Positions 34,685-44,301 are shown, counted from the first letter of the stretch. The stretch is 45,193 bases of DNA from Henriciella sp. (GCA_013213825.1 JABSQA010000008.1:1-45193); one strand, 5' to 3'. The notes: a model not told the origin generated them from the sequence alone. Translations and numbers: made by a program.

Positions 34685-35290
34685 ACCCGAGGCCAGCCAA
34701 TTCTGCATCAGTTTCAAAAAAGACCCCGTATCGATGGGCGAGGCTTCTTTCCCGCCGAGCAATTGCTGATGCAGGGTCATAACTAAGATCGGTGACAGCA
34801 TCATAAATGCCGAGGCCCTGCGCTCGTCCAATGTTTCTGGTTTGCCTGGTGTCGCATCCATTTTATCCGACACAGCCTGTAGGGCTGGATCGAGCAAGAA
34901 TTCCAAATAGGCCTGCCCAACCTTCTCGTCGGCCATGCCTTCAATAATTCCGAATGCATGGGCGCGGGCAAAGCCCCCAAGGGTGAGGCCTGCTTCTGTC
35001 ACCCGGAAATACTCTTCGACCGCAGTGGCGGTATCGGGGGCGCCAGTGGCGATGACGTCCCAGAGCGGAATCGCGCGCTGATGAATGTGCTGCAAAATAG
35101 CAATGACCAGGCCTTGGCGGTCCCGGAAATAGTGACGGAGCGTCGGTTCGGAAGCTTTCGCTGCGATTGCGAATTGGCGCAGCGATGGTCGACGCAAATC
35201 ATCATTCAGAGCAAATTCGGACAGCGTGTCGAGCAGCGCCGTCTTCTTCGCTTCAAAGTCATGATTTCGAACGCCAGCTGGCCGTGGCAT
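34673..35290 (-). CDS. TetR-family regulator
   Basis: A 205-residue repressor. The N-terminal helix-turn-helix (about 15-65) includes LDTLSEFALNDDL, RQFAIAAKASEPTLRHYFRD and GLVIAILQHIHQRA. The C-terminal ligand domain is unspecific. The start at 35290 has GGAGG 4-5 bases upstream, and a four-codon longer frame is less likely. The regulated genes are unknown. Confidence 0.85.
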   Translation of the reverse strand: MPRPAGVRNHDFEAKKTALLDTLSEFALNDDLRRPSLRQFAIAAKASEPTLRHYFRDRQGLVIAILQHIHQRAIPLWDVIATGAPDTATAVEEYFRVTEAGLTLGGFARAHAFGIIEGMADEKVGQAYLEFLLDPALQAVSDKMDATPGKPETLDERRASAFMMLSPILVMTLHQQLLGGKEASPIDTGSFLKLMQNWLASGLSQ

Positions 35291-35389
35291 ACTGCCTCCC
35301 ATTTCCCCGAAAAACCACGGCCTTTCATTTAGCGGCAGTGATTACAGGTTTGCAACCGTTCCGCTAAAAAATGTAATAGTCATTACAGT

Positions 35390-36016
35390 TTACCCGGCGC
35401 GCCGCGCCCGCGTCCGTTCAAGAAATTCAAGAAAGGGTTTGACCACTTTGCTGCCATTCTGACCGATGCGCATGGCGGCCTGTAGACGTTTTGCAATGAA
35501 TGTATCGAGGGCGTCTGGGTCCTCAATATCCAACCAATACAAGACGATTGAAGGGAGAATCGCGCTTAATAAGCCGCGCTTGGTTTGCCGATTATAGTCC
35601 GTCGCGGTGTCACCCGCGGCTTCCCAAATCGCATCTGATATCGTCCAGACCCGTTTCATGGCGGCACCCGCGCCCCATGGCAAAAGGCCCCGTCCGGCAG
35701 CTTTGCGAACCGCGGCTTTGTGCGGTTCTAGCGCGTCCAACCACCCGCGAATGCCAGCCGCGACGCGCTCATGTGTCCGCAAACTCGCTAGATCTTGTGT
35801 GGCGAGCGTGTCGAGCATTTCGTCTACGGCCCGGTCGAAGAAGTGATCGATTAGGTCTGGCAACCCATTTGGAGCGGCTAAAGCCTGTTCACCTTGTGAA
35901 ATATCGGCCTCGCGCGCCGCCTGTTTGGCACTGACCATGGTCCAACCCGTCATGGGGACACGCGGCAGAAGCGCATCAAGCCAGCGATTGAGGAGTTTTT
36001 CAGAGGGCGTCGGCAT
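35390..36016 (-). CDS. COQ9-family protein
   Basis: A 208-residue protein of the COQ9 family (TetR-like fold), which helps ubiquinone synthesis by presenting lipids to COQ7 in eukaryotes. LIDHFFDRAVDEMLDTL and WTISDAIWEAAGDTATDYNR are characteristic, with a hydrophobic SAILPSIVLYWLD helix near the C-terminus. The start at 36016 has GGAG upstream. Its upstream region is shared with rpsU, an arrangement recurrent in alphaproteobacteria. Confidence 0.88.
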   Translation of the reverse strand: MPTPSEKLLNRWLDALLPRVPMTGWTMVSAKQAAREADISQGEQALAAPNGLPDLIDHFFDRAVDEMLDTLATQDLASLRTHERVAAGIRGWLDALEPHKAAVRKAAGRGLLPWGAGAAMKRVWTISDAIWEAAGDTATDYNRQTKRGLLSAILPSIVLYWLDIEDPDALDTFIAKRLQAAMRIGQNGSKVVKPFLEFLERTRARRAG

Positions 36017-36140
36017 ATCTGACTCCAGGGATAGGCAAGGCGGTTTCCACATGTTATAGGCGCGGCTTGTTTTCGGCTCTATAGGCCACAACCGCACATC
36101 TGCAGGCCCGTCCTGCCCCGACTTTTATGGAGAGTTGACC

Positions 36141-36350
36141 ATTATTCAGATTACTGTTCGCGACAATAATGTCGAACAAGCCCTTCGCGCCCTTAAGAAA
36201 AAGATGCAGCGAGAAGGTCTGTTCCGTGAAATGAAGTCCCGCACTTATTTTGAAAAGCCGTCTGAAAAGAAGGCTCGCCAAAAAGCAGAAGCTGTGCGCC
36301 GCGCTCGCAAACTTGCTCGGAAGCGCGCCCAGCGTGAAGGTCTCGTTTAA
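36141..36350 (+). CDS. rpsU: 30S ribosomal protein S21 with probable ATT start
   Basis: A 69-residue S21: [39 protein letters not shown] and [13 protein letters not shown]. No ATG or GTG opens the frame. The Shine-Dalgarno GGAGAG (36129-36134) is directly against a TTG at 36135, too close to use well, but it is 6 bases before the ATT at 36141. Starting there gives [10 protein letters not shown], the usual length and form of this protein (normally MVQxxVRDNN). A TTG start would add two residues. Start choice is inferred, and the gene itself is certain. Confidence 0.96.
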   Translation: MIQITVRDNNVEQALRALKKKMQREGLFREMKSRTYFEKPSEKKARQKAEAVRRARKLARKRAQREGLV

Positions 36351-36368
36351 GCGAGCCTGAAACCTGTT

Positions 36369-36412
36369 AAAAAGCCCCTGAGCCAATGGCTCGGGGGCTT
36401 TTTGTTTGTTTC
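36369..36412 (+). terminator. Strong bidirectional intrinsic terminator
   Basis: AAAAAGCCCCTGAGCC - AAT - GGCTCGGGGGCTTTTT (36369-36403), with T-runs on both strands. It ends rpsU on the plus strand and the flavoprotein gene on the minus strand. Confidence 0.9.
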
Positions 36413-36424
36413 TTTGATTGTAGC

Positions 36425-37831
36425 CTAGCTTGATGCGCCCGCTTCTTCGGCAATTTTGCGCAAGTTTTGGATCGCCGGCTCGCCATTTGAGAGCATCGAC
36501 ATCAGGATTTCCATGGTTTTTGGATCATTCATGTCGGCATTGTCGACCATGCTAGCAAACCCATCGAGCCGGCAGGCTGAGCGCCATTCCCCCAACTCAG
36601 GCGATGACATCCACATCATGGTGTTTTCCATCGCTGCGGCCAAAACCAGTAGTACATCCGTGGTTGTGTCGATCCCAGGCGCCGGACGCGCATAATTATT
36701 CTTGTCGTCTTCCGGAATGCGGGCCTCGATGGCAGCGATCAGCGCAGCGCTGAAGCAAGGTTGGAATTGCCGGATCACTTGAATGTGGATCTCGCCGGGT
36801 TGAAAGACGGGTTCGCGAACATTCACATAATCCTTGAACGCGCTGGCGGTGCAATCGATGAACAGCGTGTCTGCGTCGATGGCGACCTCACCCTCATCCA
36901 TGACCAGTTTGCCAGGCTCAATCCGCTGAACATGGCCTTTGCGAATGACATTCTTGATCTTGCGCAGCTCTTCAATCTCCTTTTCGGCGACGATTGACGC
37001 GTGGAACATGGTTGGACGACGGTTGGTATCGATCCGTTGCCACAGACCGGCTTCTTCCATTCGGTCTTCCAAGTCTGTGACCGATTCCGCGGCCGCATAG
37101 ATCTCCATCGCCTTGGCTTGACCGCCAACGGTGTCCTCGAATTGCGAATTGTTCAGGGTCTGAAAATTCTTCCGGTTGAGGAACCAGGCATCTCGCGGCG
37201 CAATCCAATGAATGCGGTCGGGATCATAGCCATGTTTCAGCAACCATATAATGCAATCCGTTCCAGTCTTTCCGCCGCCAATGATGCAGACTTGCTTAAA
37301 TTTAGGCGCCTGCAATGGCAGATCGTTTGGGGGCAAGCAGGTGACGCTGTCTGCGACCTCATATTTGCGAGTATGCGTGGCGGGAATATTGGTTGTGAGA
37401 TAGTTCGCGAAGACTTTTTTCTTTCGGACCTTAATCGTGTGCTCTTCCCCGGACAGCGTCGACCAGATGCGGCCATCCTCTTCATACCGGGTGAGCGGGA
37501 GGAATGTGACACGCCCAGAGGGGAGGAACGTCTCCTCCATCAATTCGTGATAATAGCGTGTGATTTCAGGGCCCGACGAAAGTTCTTCAAACCCGGCATT
37601 AACGCCGGTGGTCTCTATTCTGCTTTGACCCAGCGGTTTTGAGGTCACGCCATAGGTCGATCCTGATTGGTGCAAACGCACAAAAGGATAAGACTCGTTC
37701 CAATGGCCACCGGGCACAGCGCGGTCATCCAACATGACCACGTGCGCATCCGTCTCGGTCAAAATCGTATCGACAAAGGCCATCCCAACCGCGCCGCTGC
37801 CTATCACCAAATAATCGGTCTCGAGATTCAT
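36425..37831 (-). CDS. NAD(P)/FAD-binding flavoprotein of unknown substrate
   Basis: A 468-residue protein. DYLVIGSGAVGMAFVDTIL is an FAD-type GxGxxG fold, and KFKQVCIIGGGKTGTDCIIW a second nucleotide-binding motif. The two together resemble flavin monooxygenases and related oxidoreductases. The C-terminal third has no familiar motif. The start at 37831 follows GGAAGGAAG at good spacing, and an upstream in-frame ATG (37882) is less likely. A TGACC-N11-GGTCA inverted repeat lies 42 bases before the start (37873-37893). A bidirectional terminator closes it. Confidence 0.8.
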   Translation of the reverse strand: MNLETDYLVIGSGAVGMAFVDTILTETDAHVVMLDDRAVPGGHWNESYPFVRLHQSGSTYGVTSKPLGQSRIETTGVNAGFEELSSGPEITRYYHELMEETFLPSGRVTFLPLTRYEEDGRIWSTLSGEEHTIKVRKKKVFANYLTTNIPATHTRKYEVADSVTCLPPNDLPLQAPKFKQVCIIGGGKTGTDCIIWLLKHGYDPDRIHWIAPRDAWFLNRKNFQTLNNSQFEDTVGGQAKAMEIYAAAESVTDLEDRMEEAGLWQRIDTNRRPTMFHASIVAEKEIEELRKIKNVIRKGHVQRIEPGKLVMDEGEVAIDADTLFIDCTASAFKDYVNVREPVFQPGEIHIQVIRQFQPCFSAALIAAIEARIPEDDKNNYARPAPGIDTTTDVLLVLAAAMENTMMWMSSPELGEWRSACRLDGFASMVDNADMNDPKTMEILMSMLSNGEPAIQNLRKIAEEAGASS

Positions 37832-38135
37832 CGTCTTCCTTCCAAAAAGTCCCCTGGGCGTCACGCCTATGCTGACCGTCAAGATCTAGGTCACCCTCGT
37901 CCTAAGCCTAGGCTGAACCATGTGGTCAAGCGGAGTCTTGAAAGCTGAACTACGAAGTCAGCGATTTTCTCAGTTGAGGGGGCGAATACTTAGAGCGCTA
38001 AAGTGTTGATTTCATTTGGCCCCACATTCTGTCGGAAACTTAATGCAGTGTGAGCTGCGTCTTTTGGTTCAATATATCATTTCCCCGCTGTATGCAGCGC
38101 GCCCTTCTATCCATTAAGAAAAATGCTCATCCGGG
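37832..38135. other. Gap upstream of the flavoprotein gene
   Basis: About 304 bases with no gene seen. Two palindromic elements occur: TGACC-N11-GGTCA (37873-37893) and AGCCTAGGCT (37915-37924). Both may serve the minus-strand flavoprotein promoter. Confidence 0.5.
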
Positions 38136-38339
38136 ATGCGCCCAATGCAAGACGTAAAGATTGATATTGCTGATATCGAGTATGTGGCGGACATGCTCAA
38201 AGCGATCGTGTGGATCAAAGATGAATTGCCCAGCGTGCCTTCCGACTCATTGCATGATCTCGAACAAAGCCTGAAGATTGCGGAAGCCGCTCTGCGGCGC
38301 GTGGCATCGGAGATGAAGATTCCTGCAATGCGTGATTAG
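38136..38339 (+). CDS. Small helical protein of unknown function
   Basis: A 67-residue acidic protein (VKIDIADIEYVADMLKAIVW, LEQSLKIAEAALRRVASEM), predicted as two helices. No family is recognised. A second ATG three codons in (38145) is an equal start candidate, and neither has a clear ribosome site. Its stop overlaps the convergent remnant by three bases. Confidence 0.5.
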   Translation: MRPMQDVKIDIADIEYVADMLKAIVWIKDELPSVPSDSLHDLEQSLKIAEAALRRVASEMKIPAMRD

Positions 38340-38587
38340 CGCCAGCTCGCTTTGTGGTCCGCCGTATAGGTCTCGATTGAACGCGGGGCCCGCCCCAGTA
38401 GGAACAAGATGTCATTCGAGGGCGTGAAGGATACGCCCATGCGTATCGCCAGGGTCATCTCAGCGTTCATTTCAGCATACCAAGGCTCCGCCCCCTGCGC
38501 GATAAGGCCATCGCGCATTTGTTCTGGCGTGATGCCAACAAAAGGAATCTCGCGCTCGAGCTCCGAATCTCTTTGACGCTGAGCATG
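38336..38587 (-). pseudogene. C-terminal remnant of an NmrA-family NAD(P)-binding protein
   Basis: Reading on the minus strand, an open frame of about 83 codons (after an in-frame TGA at 38590-38588) contains LEREIPFVGITPEQMRDG, AEPWYAEMNAEMTLAIRMGV and LGRAPRSIETYTADHKASWR. These fit the end of NmrA-like oxidoreductases. The N-terminal Rossmann half is missing, and the sequence before it is unrelated. This is probably a gene truncated by an insertion or deletion at the edge of the AT-rich region. Confidence 0.65.
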
Positions 38588-38985
38588 TCAATGCAGGAAC
38601 CTTGTTCCGAGAGTTCAAACTGAATGCATTTCGTCAGCTCGGTAGGTTTTTGAGGATTATCTCAAGTCATTGATTCTCACGATTCGTCTTTTCGTATTGA
38701 ACCAAAAACCTGATTAGAAAGAACACAACCACAGGTGGTGTAAAAATATATGCTCTGAGTTAGTAGGTGTCGAATACCGCACGAATGTTTGGGCGGGAAA
38801 TTTGATGCTTTTCAAGTTTCTCGTAAAATAAAAAACATATATATCAGAAGGATAGCTGGTTAAATCGCTGTAAATACGTATATCTACGTAGGTCGGAATT
38901 AACCAAATGATCACGCTTGGGGCCAAGAAACAACTCAAAGTCGAATCAATTGCACACGTATAGATGGTATTAAGCTGGGGACAAC
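38588..38985. other. AT-rich intergenic region at the island edge
   Basis: About 400 bases, richer in A and T than the sequence before it. No complete gene is visible. A plus-strand tail frame through about 38540-38673 (LFREFKLNAFRQLGRFLR) could be the end of another broken gene, but no family is recognised. A near-match to a CtrA site (TTAAatcgctgTAAA) lies near 38861-38875. Confidence 0.5.
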
Positions 38986-41967
38986 ATGCTTACTCGTCAG
39001 ACGATAAATCTCGCTACAATAATCGCTTTAATCGCTACAGCTCTTCTGAGCTCGGGCGGAATGATTCTTCAGAGGAGCGCGTCGCTTTCTGAAGTTGGCG
39101 GCCTGATATTTCTTCTAATCTCTATCGCGCTCTTGCTGGCTGGGGCGTCGTCGACCCTATCGACCCGACCCGGACTATTCTTCGATAGGGATCAACAAGC
39201 TCTCACATTTAAGAGTTCCGCGTTCGAAGGATCATCCGTCGCGATGATGAGTGTAGATAGAGACTTTAAAATCGTACATGTGAATGATGCAACGAAAGCG
39301 CTGTTGAAAGAGCACGAAACCATATTTCGAGAGGTCTGGCCGACGTTTCGAGCAGATAACATTCTCGGGCTCAATATTGACTTTTTCCATAAAAACCCAG
39401 CGCATCAGCGAGCGTTACTATCGTCACCGGATAGGCTTCCATTTCGAACAGATATTTCCATTGGTGATCTGAAATTCGCGTTGAATGTGAGCGGCGTTTT
39501 TGATCGAAAAGGCGCTTACATTGGGAACGTTCTAGAGTGGGATAATGTCACCATTGCGCGTCGAGACGCCGGTGCCATTGCAGCAATCGATGAAGCTCAA
39601 TGCATCATGGAGTTTGCGCTTGATGGGACAATTTTGAACGCCAACCAGAAACTCTTGGACGTATACCGGTATTCGGTGAGTGATGTTCAAGGTCAGCATC
39701 ACTCGATACTTCTTGATGAGGATGAAGCAGAATCTAAGCGGTTTAAACGATTTTGGAGCGATCTCGCTAGAGGAGAACATCGTGGCGGAAAATTCCGAAG
39801 AGTCGACAAATTCGGAAAAACGGTTTGGATTCAAGCGACCTACAGTCCGGTTATTGATGGCAATGGCGATCCATTTAAGATTCTAGAGCTTTCGCGCGAC
39901 ATTACGGATCTAGAAAACGCGGCACAAACGACACTCTTCAAGAGCGCAGGGTTTGACGGCTCATCCGTCGCCATGATGCTCGTTGATCGCGATTTTGTGG
40001 TTACTCATGTGAATGAAGAGACCAAAAAGCTTCTGACCGAAAACAACGATGTCTTTAAATCGATTTGGCCGAGCTTCGATGCCGCAAAGATCATCGGATC
40101 GAACATCGACATGTTCCACAAGAACCCGGCGCATCAGAGACAGCTTCTAGCGGATCCTGCCAATCTTCCCTATCGGACGGACATTACCATTGGTGACTTT
40201 AAGTTTGCACTGAATGTCGCTGGTGTTTTCGATGATGAAGGGTCATATGTTGGCAATGTCTTAGAGTGGGATGACGTTACCGCAGCACGTACGAATTCAG
40301 GCGCGCTTATGGCTCTGGATAGTTCTCAAGCTACCGTTGAGTATTCGACGGATGGCACCATTAGAGCTCCGAATGAAATCTTTTTGTCAGCCATCGGCCA
40401 TGCAAAAAATGACATTGTCGGTCAGCATCATAGCAAACTGTTACCGGCCGAGTTATCTCAATCTCCAGAGTACAGAAATTTTTGGTCGGACCTCGCCAAC
40501 GGAGAGGTGAAGGAAGGCAAGTTTCAACGGATCCATCAGTCCGGTGAGACCCTGTGGTTCCGGGCCAGCTATTTCCCGATCAAAGATGCAAATGGGACCG
40601 TCTTCAAAGTGTTGGAGCTCGCAACCGATATCACCCAAAATGAGAAGGAACGTGCTCAAGTCGAAGCGAACCGAAAACGCCGTGCCGAAGAGCTTTCTTT
40701 GGTGATCGAAAATCTCGCAAAAGGGTTGAACAGTCTCTCGGCGGGCAACTTTGAAGCCCAAATCGGACAAGAGTTCGCCGAGACATACGAACAGCTAAGA
40801 CTCGATTTCAATGCGGCAGTGGATAAGTTGAAGGCAGCCGAACATGAGCGCGTTCTCGCTGAGCAAGCGCAGTCCTTTGTGGTCGATAATCTGGCACAGG
40901 GCCTGGGCAGGCTCGCCAACGGCAACTTGGTCGAAACGCTCAACGATGAATTCTCTGAAGATTATGAAAAGCTCCGGGCGGATTTCAATGACGCGTGTCA
41001 AAAACTGCGCGATACGGTCTCGAACATTATGGCGACTGCCGACGGCATTCGAACAGGTGCAGGCGAGATTAGTCAATCCGCCGATGATCTCTCTGACCGT
41101 ACTGAAAGTCAGGCTGCGACGCTGGAAGAGACATCTGCGGCAATGGAACAGATCACAGCGACGGTCGCGAAAACCGCAGATAGCGCCCGAGAAGCCAATG
41201 AGGCAGCAGACCGCGCTCGTTCCGAAGCACAAAATGGAGGGCTCGTGGTCAATCAAGCGGTTGAAGCCATGGAGCAAATCTCCGACTCATCAACTAAGAT
41301 CGCGAAGATTATCAGCGTTATTGACGATATCGCATTCCAGACAAATCTACTTGCGCTGAATGCGGGCGTCGAGGCGGCACGCGCGGGAGAAGCGGGCAAA
41401 GGCTTCTCGGTTGTGGCCAATGAAGTGCGGGCGCTTGCGCAACGATCCTCTGCGGCGGCGCAAGAGATCAAGGACCTGATTGAGGAAAGCTCCCAGCACG
41501 TCGGCAACGGTGTAGATTTGGTTGCGAGAGCCGGTGAAGCACTCGCTCAAATCGTTTCAGGTGTTGAGAATGTAAGCAATCAAGTTTCAGAGATATCTCT
41601 TGCAGCGCAAGAACAATCGACAGCGCTTTCCGAGGTGAACTCCGCTGTTAGCCAACTCGATCAAGTCACACAGCAAAATGCTGCCATGGTGAGTCAAACT
41701 ACGCGCGCAAGTCACTCTCTAAATGAGGATGCCGACAATCTGTTGTCGCAGGTCTCTAGGTTCGACATTGGTGGCGAGCGACGAAACTTGGTCCCGAGTA
41801 AAGTCCGTCCTGGATACGCAAATTTCCTACCTGACCGTAGAGAGCCAGAGAGCGCCCCTCGCCCCGTCAAAGAACAGCAAGAACTCGCACGGGAGTTTGC
41901 GGTTGAAACGCGTGGCGCAACAGCATTGAAAGCACGACCAGAAATAGATGGATGGGAAGAGTTTTAA
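38986..41967 (+). CDS. Large methyl-accepting chemotaxis protein with duplicated PAS pairs
   Basis: A 993-residue chemoreceptor. Two membrane helices (about 8-27, 38-55) have almost no periplasmic loop between them, so sensing is likely cytoplasmic. Four PAS-like domains follow as two near-repeats: 78-190 + 200-308 and 320-433 + 443-551, each first unit with FHKNPAHQR and [16 protein letters not shown], each second with GQHHS and FWSDLA. Two HAMP-like repeats (about 562-617, 622-676) lead to the signalling hairpin, tip [20 protein letters not shown] (about 784-803). The C-terminus is GWEEF, which fits the W-x-x-F pentapeptide that tethers CheR/CheB. GGGG upstream serves as ribosome site. Confidence 0.93.
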   Translation: MLTRQTINLATIIALIATALLSSGGMILQRSASLSEVGGLIFLLISIALLLAGASSTLSTRPGLFFDRDQQALTFKSSAFEGSSVAMMSVDRDFKIVHVNDATKALLKEHETIFREVWPTFRADNILGLNIDFFHKNPAHQRALLSSPDRLPFRTDISIGDLKFALNVSGVFDRKGAYIGNVLEWDNVTIARRDAGAIAAIDEAQCIMEFALDGTILNANQKLLDVYRYSVSDVQGQHHSILLDEDEAESKRFKRFWSDLARGEHRGGKFRRVDKFGKTVWIQATYSPVIDGNGDPFKILELSRDITDLENAAQTTLFKSAGFDGSSVAMMLVDRDFVVTHVNEETKKLLTENNDVFKSIWPSFDAAKIIGSNIDMFHKNPAHQRQLLADPANLPYRTDITIGDFKFALNVAGVFDDEGSYVGNVLEWDDVTAARTNSGALMALDSSQATVEYSTDGTIRAPNEIFLSAIGHAKNDIVGQHHSKLLPAELSQSPEYRNFWSDLANGEVKEGKFQRIHQSGETLWFRASYFPIKDANGTVFKVLELATDITQNEKERAQVEANRKRRAEELSLVIENLAKGLNSLSAGNFEAQIGQEFAETYEQLRLDFNAAVDKLKAAEHERVLAEQAQSFVVDNLAQGLGRLANGNLVETLNDEFSEDYEKLRADFNDACQKLRDTVSNIMATADGIRTGAGEISQSADDLSDRTESQAATLEETSAAMEQITATVAKTADSAREANEAADRARSEAQNGGLVVNQAVEAMEQISDSSTKIAKIISVIDDIAFQTNLLALNAGVEAARAGEAGKGFSVVANEVRALAQRSSAAAQEIKDLIEESSQHVGNGVDLVARAGEALAQIVSGVENVSNQVSEISLAAQEQSTALSEVNSAVSQLDQVTQQNAAMVSQTTRASHSLNEDADNLLSQVSRFDIGGERRNLVPSKVRPGYANFLPDRREPESAPRPVKEQQELAREFAVETRGATALKARPEIDGWEEF

Positions 41968-42124
41968 ACGTGAGCATCTTCGATTTTGTCTATTGAGATC
42001 TGACAAATTTCCATATGCGTTCGCGATTTTGCTACGGACCAAAAGCGGCTGATAAAGACGATGGTATTGATGTCTCGAGACGCTCGGTGAAAGCAGAACT
42101 AGGGTTGGGGGATTCATAAGATTC

Positions 42125-42151
42125 AACACTATTTGCTCACCAGTGTTTTTT
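42125..42151 (+). terminator. Possible terminator after the chemoreceptor
   Basis: AACACT (42125-42130) pairs with AGTGTT (42142-42147), followed by TTTT. The stem is short (6 bp) and about 160 bases after the stop. Confidence 0.4.
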
Positions 42152-42186
42152 GCGTGCGATCTGTTCAATTTTGTTGAGAGGGATAT

Positions 42187-42229
42187 ATTGGGGGACTAGA
42201 CCCCAATACGCTGAATTTATCTATATAAT
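42187..42229 (+). promoter_or_regulatory. Promoter with palindrome over the -35, upstream of the integrase
   Basis: A perfect ATTGGGG-N7-CCCCAAT inverted repeat (42187-42207) ends 16 bases before TATAAT (42224-42229). It would cover the -35 of a promoter reading toward the integrase, as an operator would. The -35 itself (CCCCAA) is poor, which could mean activator or repressor control. Confidence 0.35.
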
Positions 42230-42371
42230 ACAAGATATTATGGGGCAGCGTGGCGGTGAGACAGGGATTCTTTGACTTTAATCTTAAAAATGCTCGATGG
42301 CACAATACTTATTGGTGATATAGGCTTATTCGAAACTAGATTTTTGTCACACATATTGTTACACATTTCCC

Positions 42372-44102
42372 ATGGCGCGAAAAATCTTCAACACTATTCA
42401 ACGCGATGGGACTTACCATTTCAAAAAACGTATTCCAAAGCGATTGCAGTATACGCGTGAGTTTCAAGGAAAGCAGTTTGTTCAATATACATTGAGCACG
42501 AGAGATTCGGATGAGGCTGCTAGTCTGCTCAGCGATTGTTTGATAGCTTTTGAGCAAAGTGTGGTCCGCGCGGAAAAGGAGCTCGGAATCGCCAAATGGG
42601 AGAGTCGGGCGAGATCACGAAAAATTCCTCCTGCTTTAGTTATGAAGCCGACCATAGAGCAAATCGAAACCGCGGCGGATCAATTCTACAAAAACTACAT
42701 TCGTGAGAATCCTACTTACGAAGATGGGTTACTGACGCGCGAGGCTGCGAGGGGAATAGAACAAATAGTCGCTGGAAAACGTATCGAAGACTGGGAACAC
42801 ATACTTTCCGAGCTTGGGAAACCCGCCGACGAAAATGTCCGTAGCTTCGATGCAGCGATAAAGATCTATGAATCGAATGGCTGGGTTCCAGAACCCGAAG
42901 ACAAATATTTCATTATCCTCCAAGACCTACTGAGGCGCGCCGAGAAAACGGCGATTAAGCTAATCCTGCAAGAGAGCCGGTCCGATACGTTTGTTCCGAG
43001 CGACCAACGCAAACAGCTGTTTCAGGGTTCCGATTCGAACGCGCTGACTTTGTCATCAGCGATTGAGCGATACGAGCAGTCAAATCCTGAAAACAAGGAT
43101 ATCATCAAAAAGATGCGGTCCGCCCATCGAGTTTGGATGGAGTTGATTGGAATCGATCCGATTTCCGCAATTACACGAGAAATCGTAAAAAACTACATCG
43201 CAGTTGTGATTAAAATCCCGAAGCGAACCGATGTGCGATTCGCCAATCTGAAAATCGCTGCCGCGATTGAAGCGAATTCGGCGCTCTCGAAACCATACGA
43301 TACAATCAAACCAAAGACGGCAAAAATAAACTATGTGAGTGTTTTAGGGGCTGCTGTCGAATTTTATGTAGAAGCTGAAAAGATAAAATCGAATCCTTTT
43401 ACTGGGAACTCGATCGAAGGCTCTGACAATCCAGCCAATCACCGCCGTCCATTCAAAACACACGAGCTAATCGACATTTTTCATCACCCAATATTTACAG
43501 GCTGTAAGTCGAGATTGCGGCGATACACTCCTGGGGCGACTGTAATTAGAGACAGCTTATTCTGGGCGCCGTTGATCGCACTCTTTTCTGGTCTTCGAGC
43601 ATCTGAAATTGGCGCTCTTCAGCCATCTGATTTGAAAGAACTCAGAGGCTTGAAGGGCGAACTTTGGTATTTAAACGTCGACGGGACAAAAACCGGCAAC
43701 GCTAATCGGGAAGTCCCCGTTCACCCCGAGCTGATCCGGCTGGGAAGCGTGGATCTAATCAAACACGCAAAAGTCGCCGGAAACAAAAGGGTTTTCGAAG
43801 AATGGAAGAAGCCGAAAGATAAAAAGTACTCGGAAGCTAGGGTCATCAGGAATTTCAGCGAGAAAGTTTGCGCGGAATTTGGTTTACCGGGAGACCGGCC
43901 GACATTTCATTGTTTCCGACAAACCCTCATCACAAAAATGTCATCTGCTGGATTGGATCTAAAGTTTCAAAGAGCGATCATCGGACATTCTCAACAGGGA
44001 ATGGATAGAGCATATTACAAACCCTACATCGAAGACTACGCTGAACCATTCTCAAGGAGAATAAGCTTTGAAGGATTGGACCTTTCTCACCTTCATCCGT
44101 AA
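42372..44102 (+). CDS. Tyrosine site-specific recombinase (integrase)
   Basis: A 576-residue integrase. The N-terminal region (FNTIQRDGTYHFKKRIPKRL) matches the DUF6538-type arm-binding start common to element integrases. The catalytic residues are Arg409 (SGLRASEIGAL), His513 and Arg516 (FHCFRQTLI), His539 (IIGHSQQG) and the nucleophile Tyr548/549 (RAYYKPY). All required residues are present, so it should be active. It is AT-rich in codon use relative to the left part of the window and probably mobilises the neighbouring region. No ribosome site precedes the ATG at 42372. Confidence 0.93.
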   Translation: MARKIFNTIQRDGTYHFKKRIPKRLQYTREFQGKQFVQYTLSTRDSDEAASLLSDCLIAFEQSVVRAEKELGIAKWESRARSRKIPPALVMKPTIEQIETAADQFYKNYIRENPTYEDGLLTREAARGIEQIVAGKRIEDWEHILSELGKPADENVRSFDAAIKIYESNGWVPEPEDKYFIILQDLLRRAEKTAIKLILQESRSDTFVPSDQRKQLFQGSDSNALTLSSAIERYEQSNPENKDIIKKMRSAHRVWMELIGIDPISAITREIVKNYIAVVIKIPKRTDVRFANLKIAAAIEANSALSKPYDTIKPKTAKINYVSVLGAAVEFYVEAEKIKSNPFTGNSIEGSDNPANHRRPFKTHELIDIFHHPIFTGCKSRLRRYTPGATVIRDSLFWAPLIALFSGLRASEIGALQPSDLKELRGLKGELWYLNVDGTKTGNANREVPVHPELIRLGSVDLIKHAKVAGNKRVFEEWKKPKDKKYSEARVIRNFSEKVCAEFGLPGDRPTFHCFRQTLITKMSSAGLDLKFQRAIIGHSQQGMDRAYYKPYIEDYAEPFSRRISFEGLDLSHLHP

Positions 44103-44162
44103 GATGACGAGCCGCCGCTTGAACAGTGCACGATAGTTTTTGACGCGGTTAAAATCCAATTC

Positions 44163-44177
44163 GTTCTTGGAACGTTC
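44163..44177. promoter_or_regulatory. LexA (SOS) box of alphaproteobacterial type
   Basis: GTTC-TTGGAAC-GTTC, an exact match to the GTTC-N7-GTTC operator bound by LexA in alphaproteobacteria. It sits 125 bases before the start of the last gene, just ahead of a candidate -35/-10 (TTTTCG at 44184, TATAGT at 44207). Confidence 0.6.
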
Positions 44178-44301
44178 CTTATATTTTCGTTGTATTGCAG
44201 TCGTGGTATAGTAGTCGACAAGACGGGACGGAATTCGCACGAAGTGCGATTTCACCCCGCCGCCTCCTATTCAATAACAATACTCAAGCGAGACAATCGC
44301 A

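Larger units (their letters stand above)
41968..42371. other. Gap between chemoreceptor and integrase
   Basis: About 400 AT-rich bases with no gene. It holds a possible terminator (42125-42151), an ATTGGGG/CCCCAAT hairpin (42187-42207), a TATAAT box at 42224-42229, and a near repeat TCACACAT/TTACACAT near 42347-42367. It may contain the element's attachment site, but no paired copy is seen. Confidence 0.5.

Noticed and set aside
37001-37642. A 213-codon plus-strand frame opposite the flavoprotein
   Set aside because: Shadow of a gene with two dinucleotide-binding motifs on the minus strand.
41968-42371. An attachment-site or tRNA fragment beside the integrase
   Set aside because: Short tRNA-like stretches were noticed near 42245-42270, but no arm structure or second copy could be found in the window.
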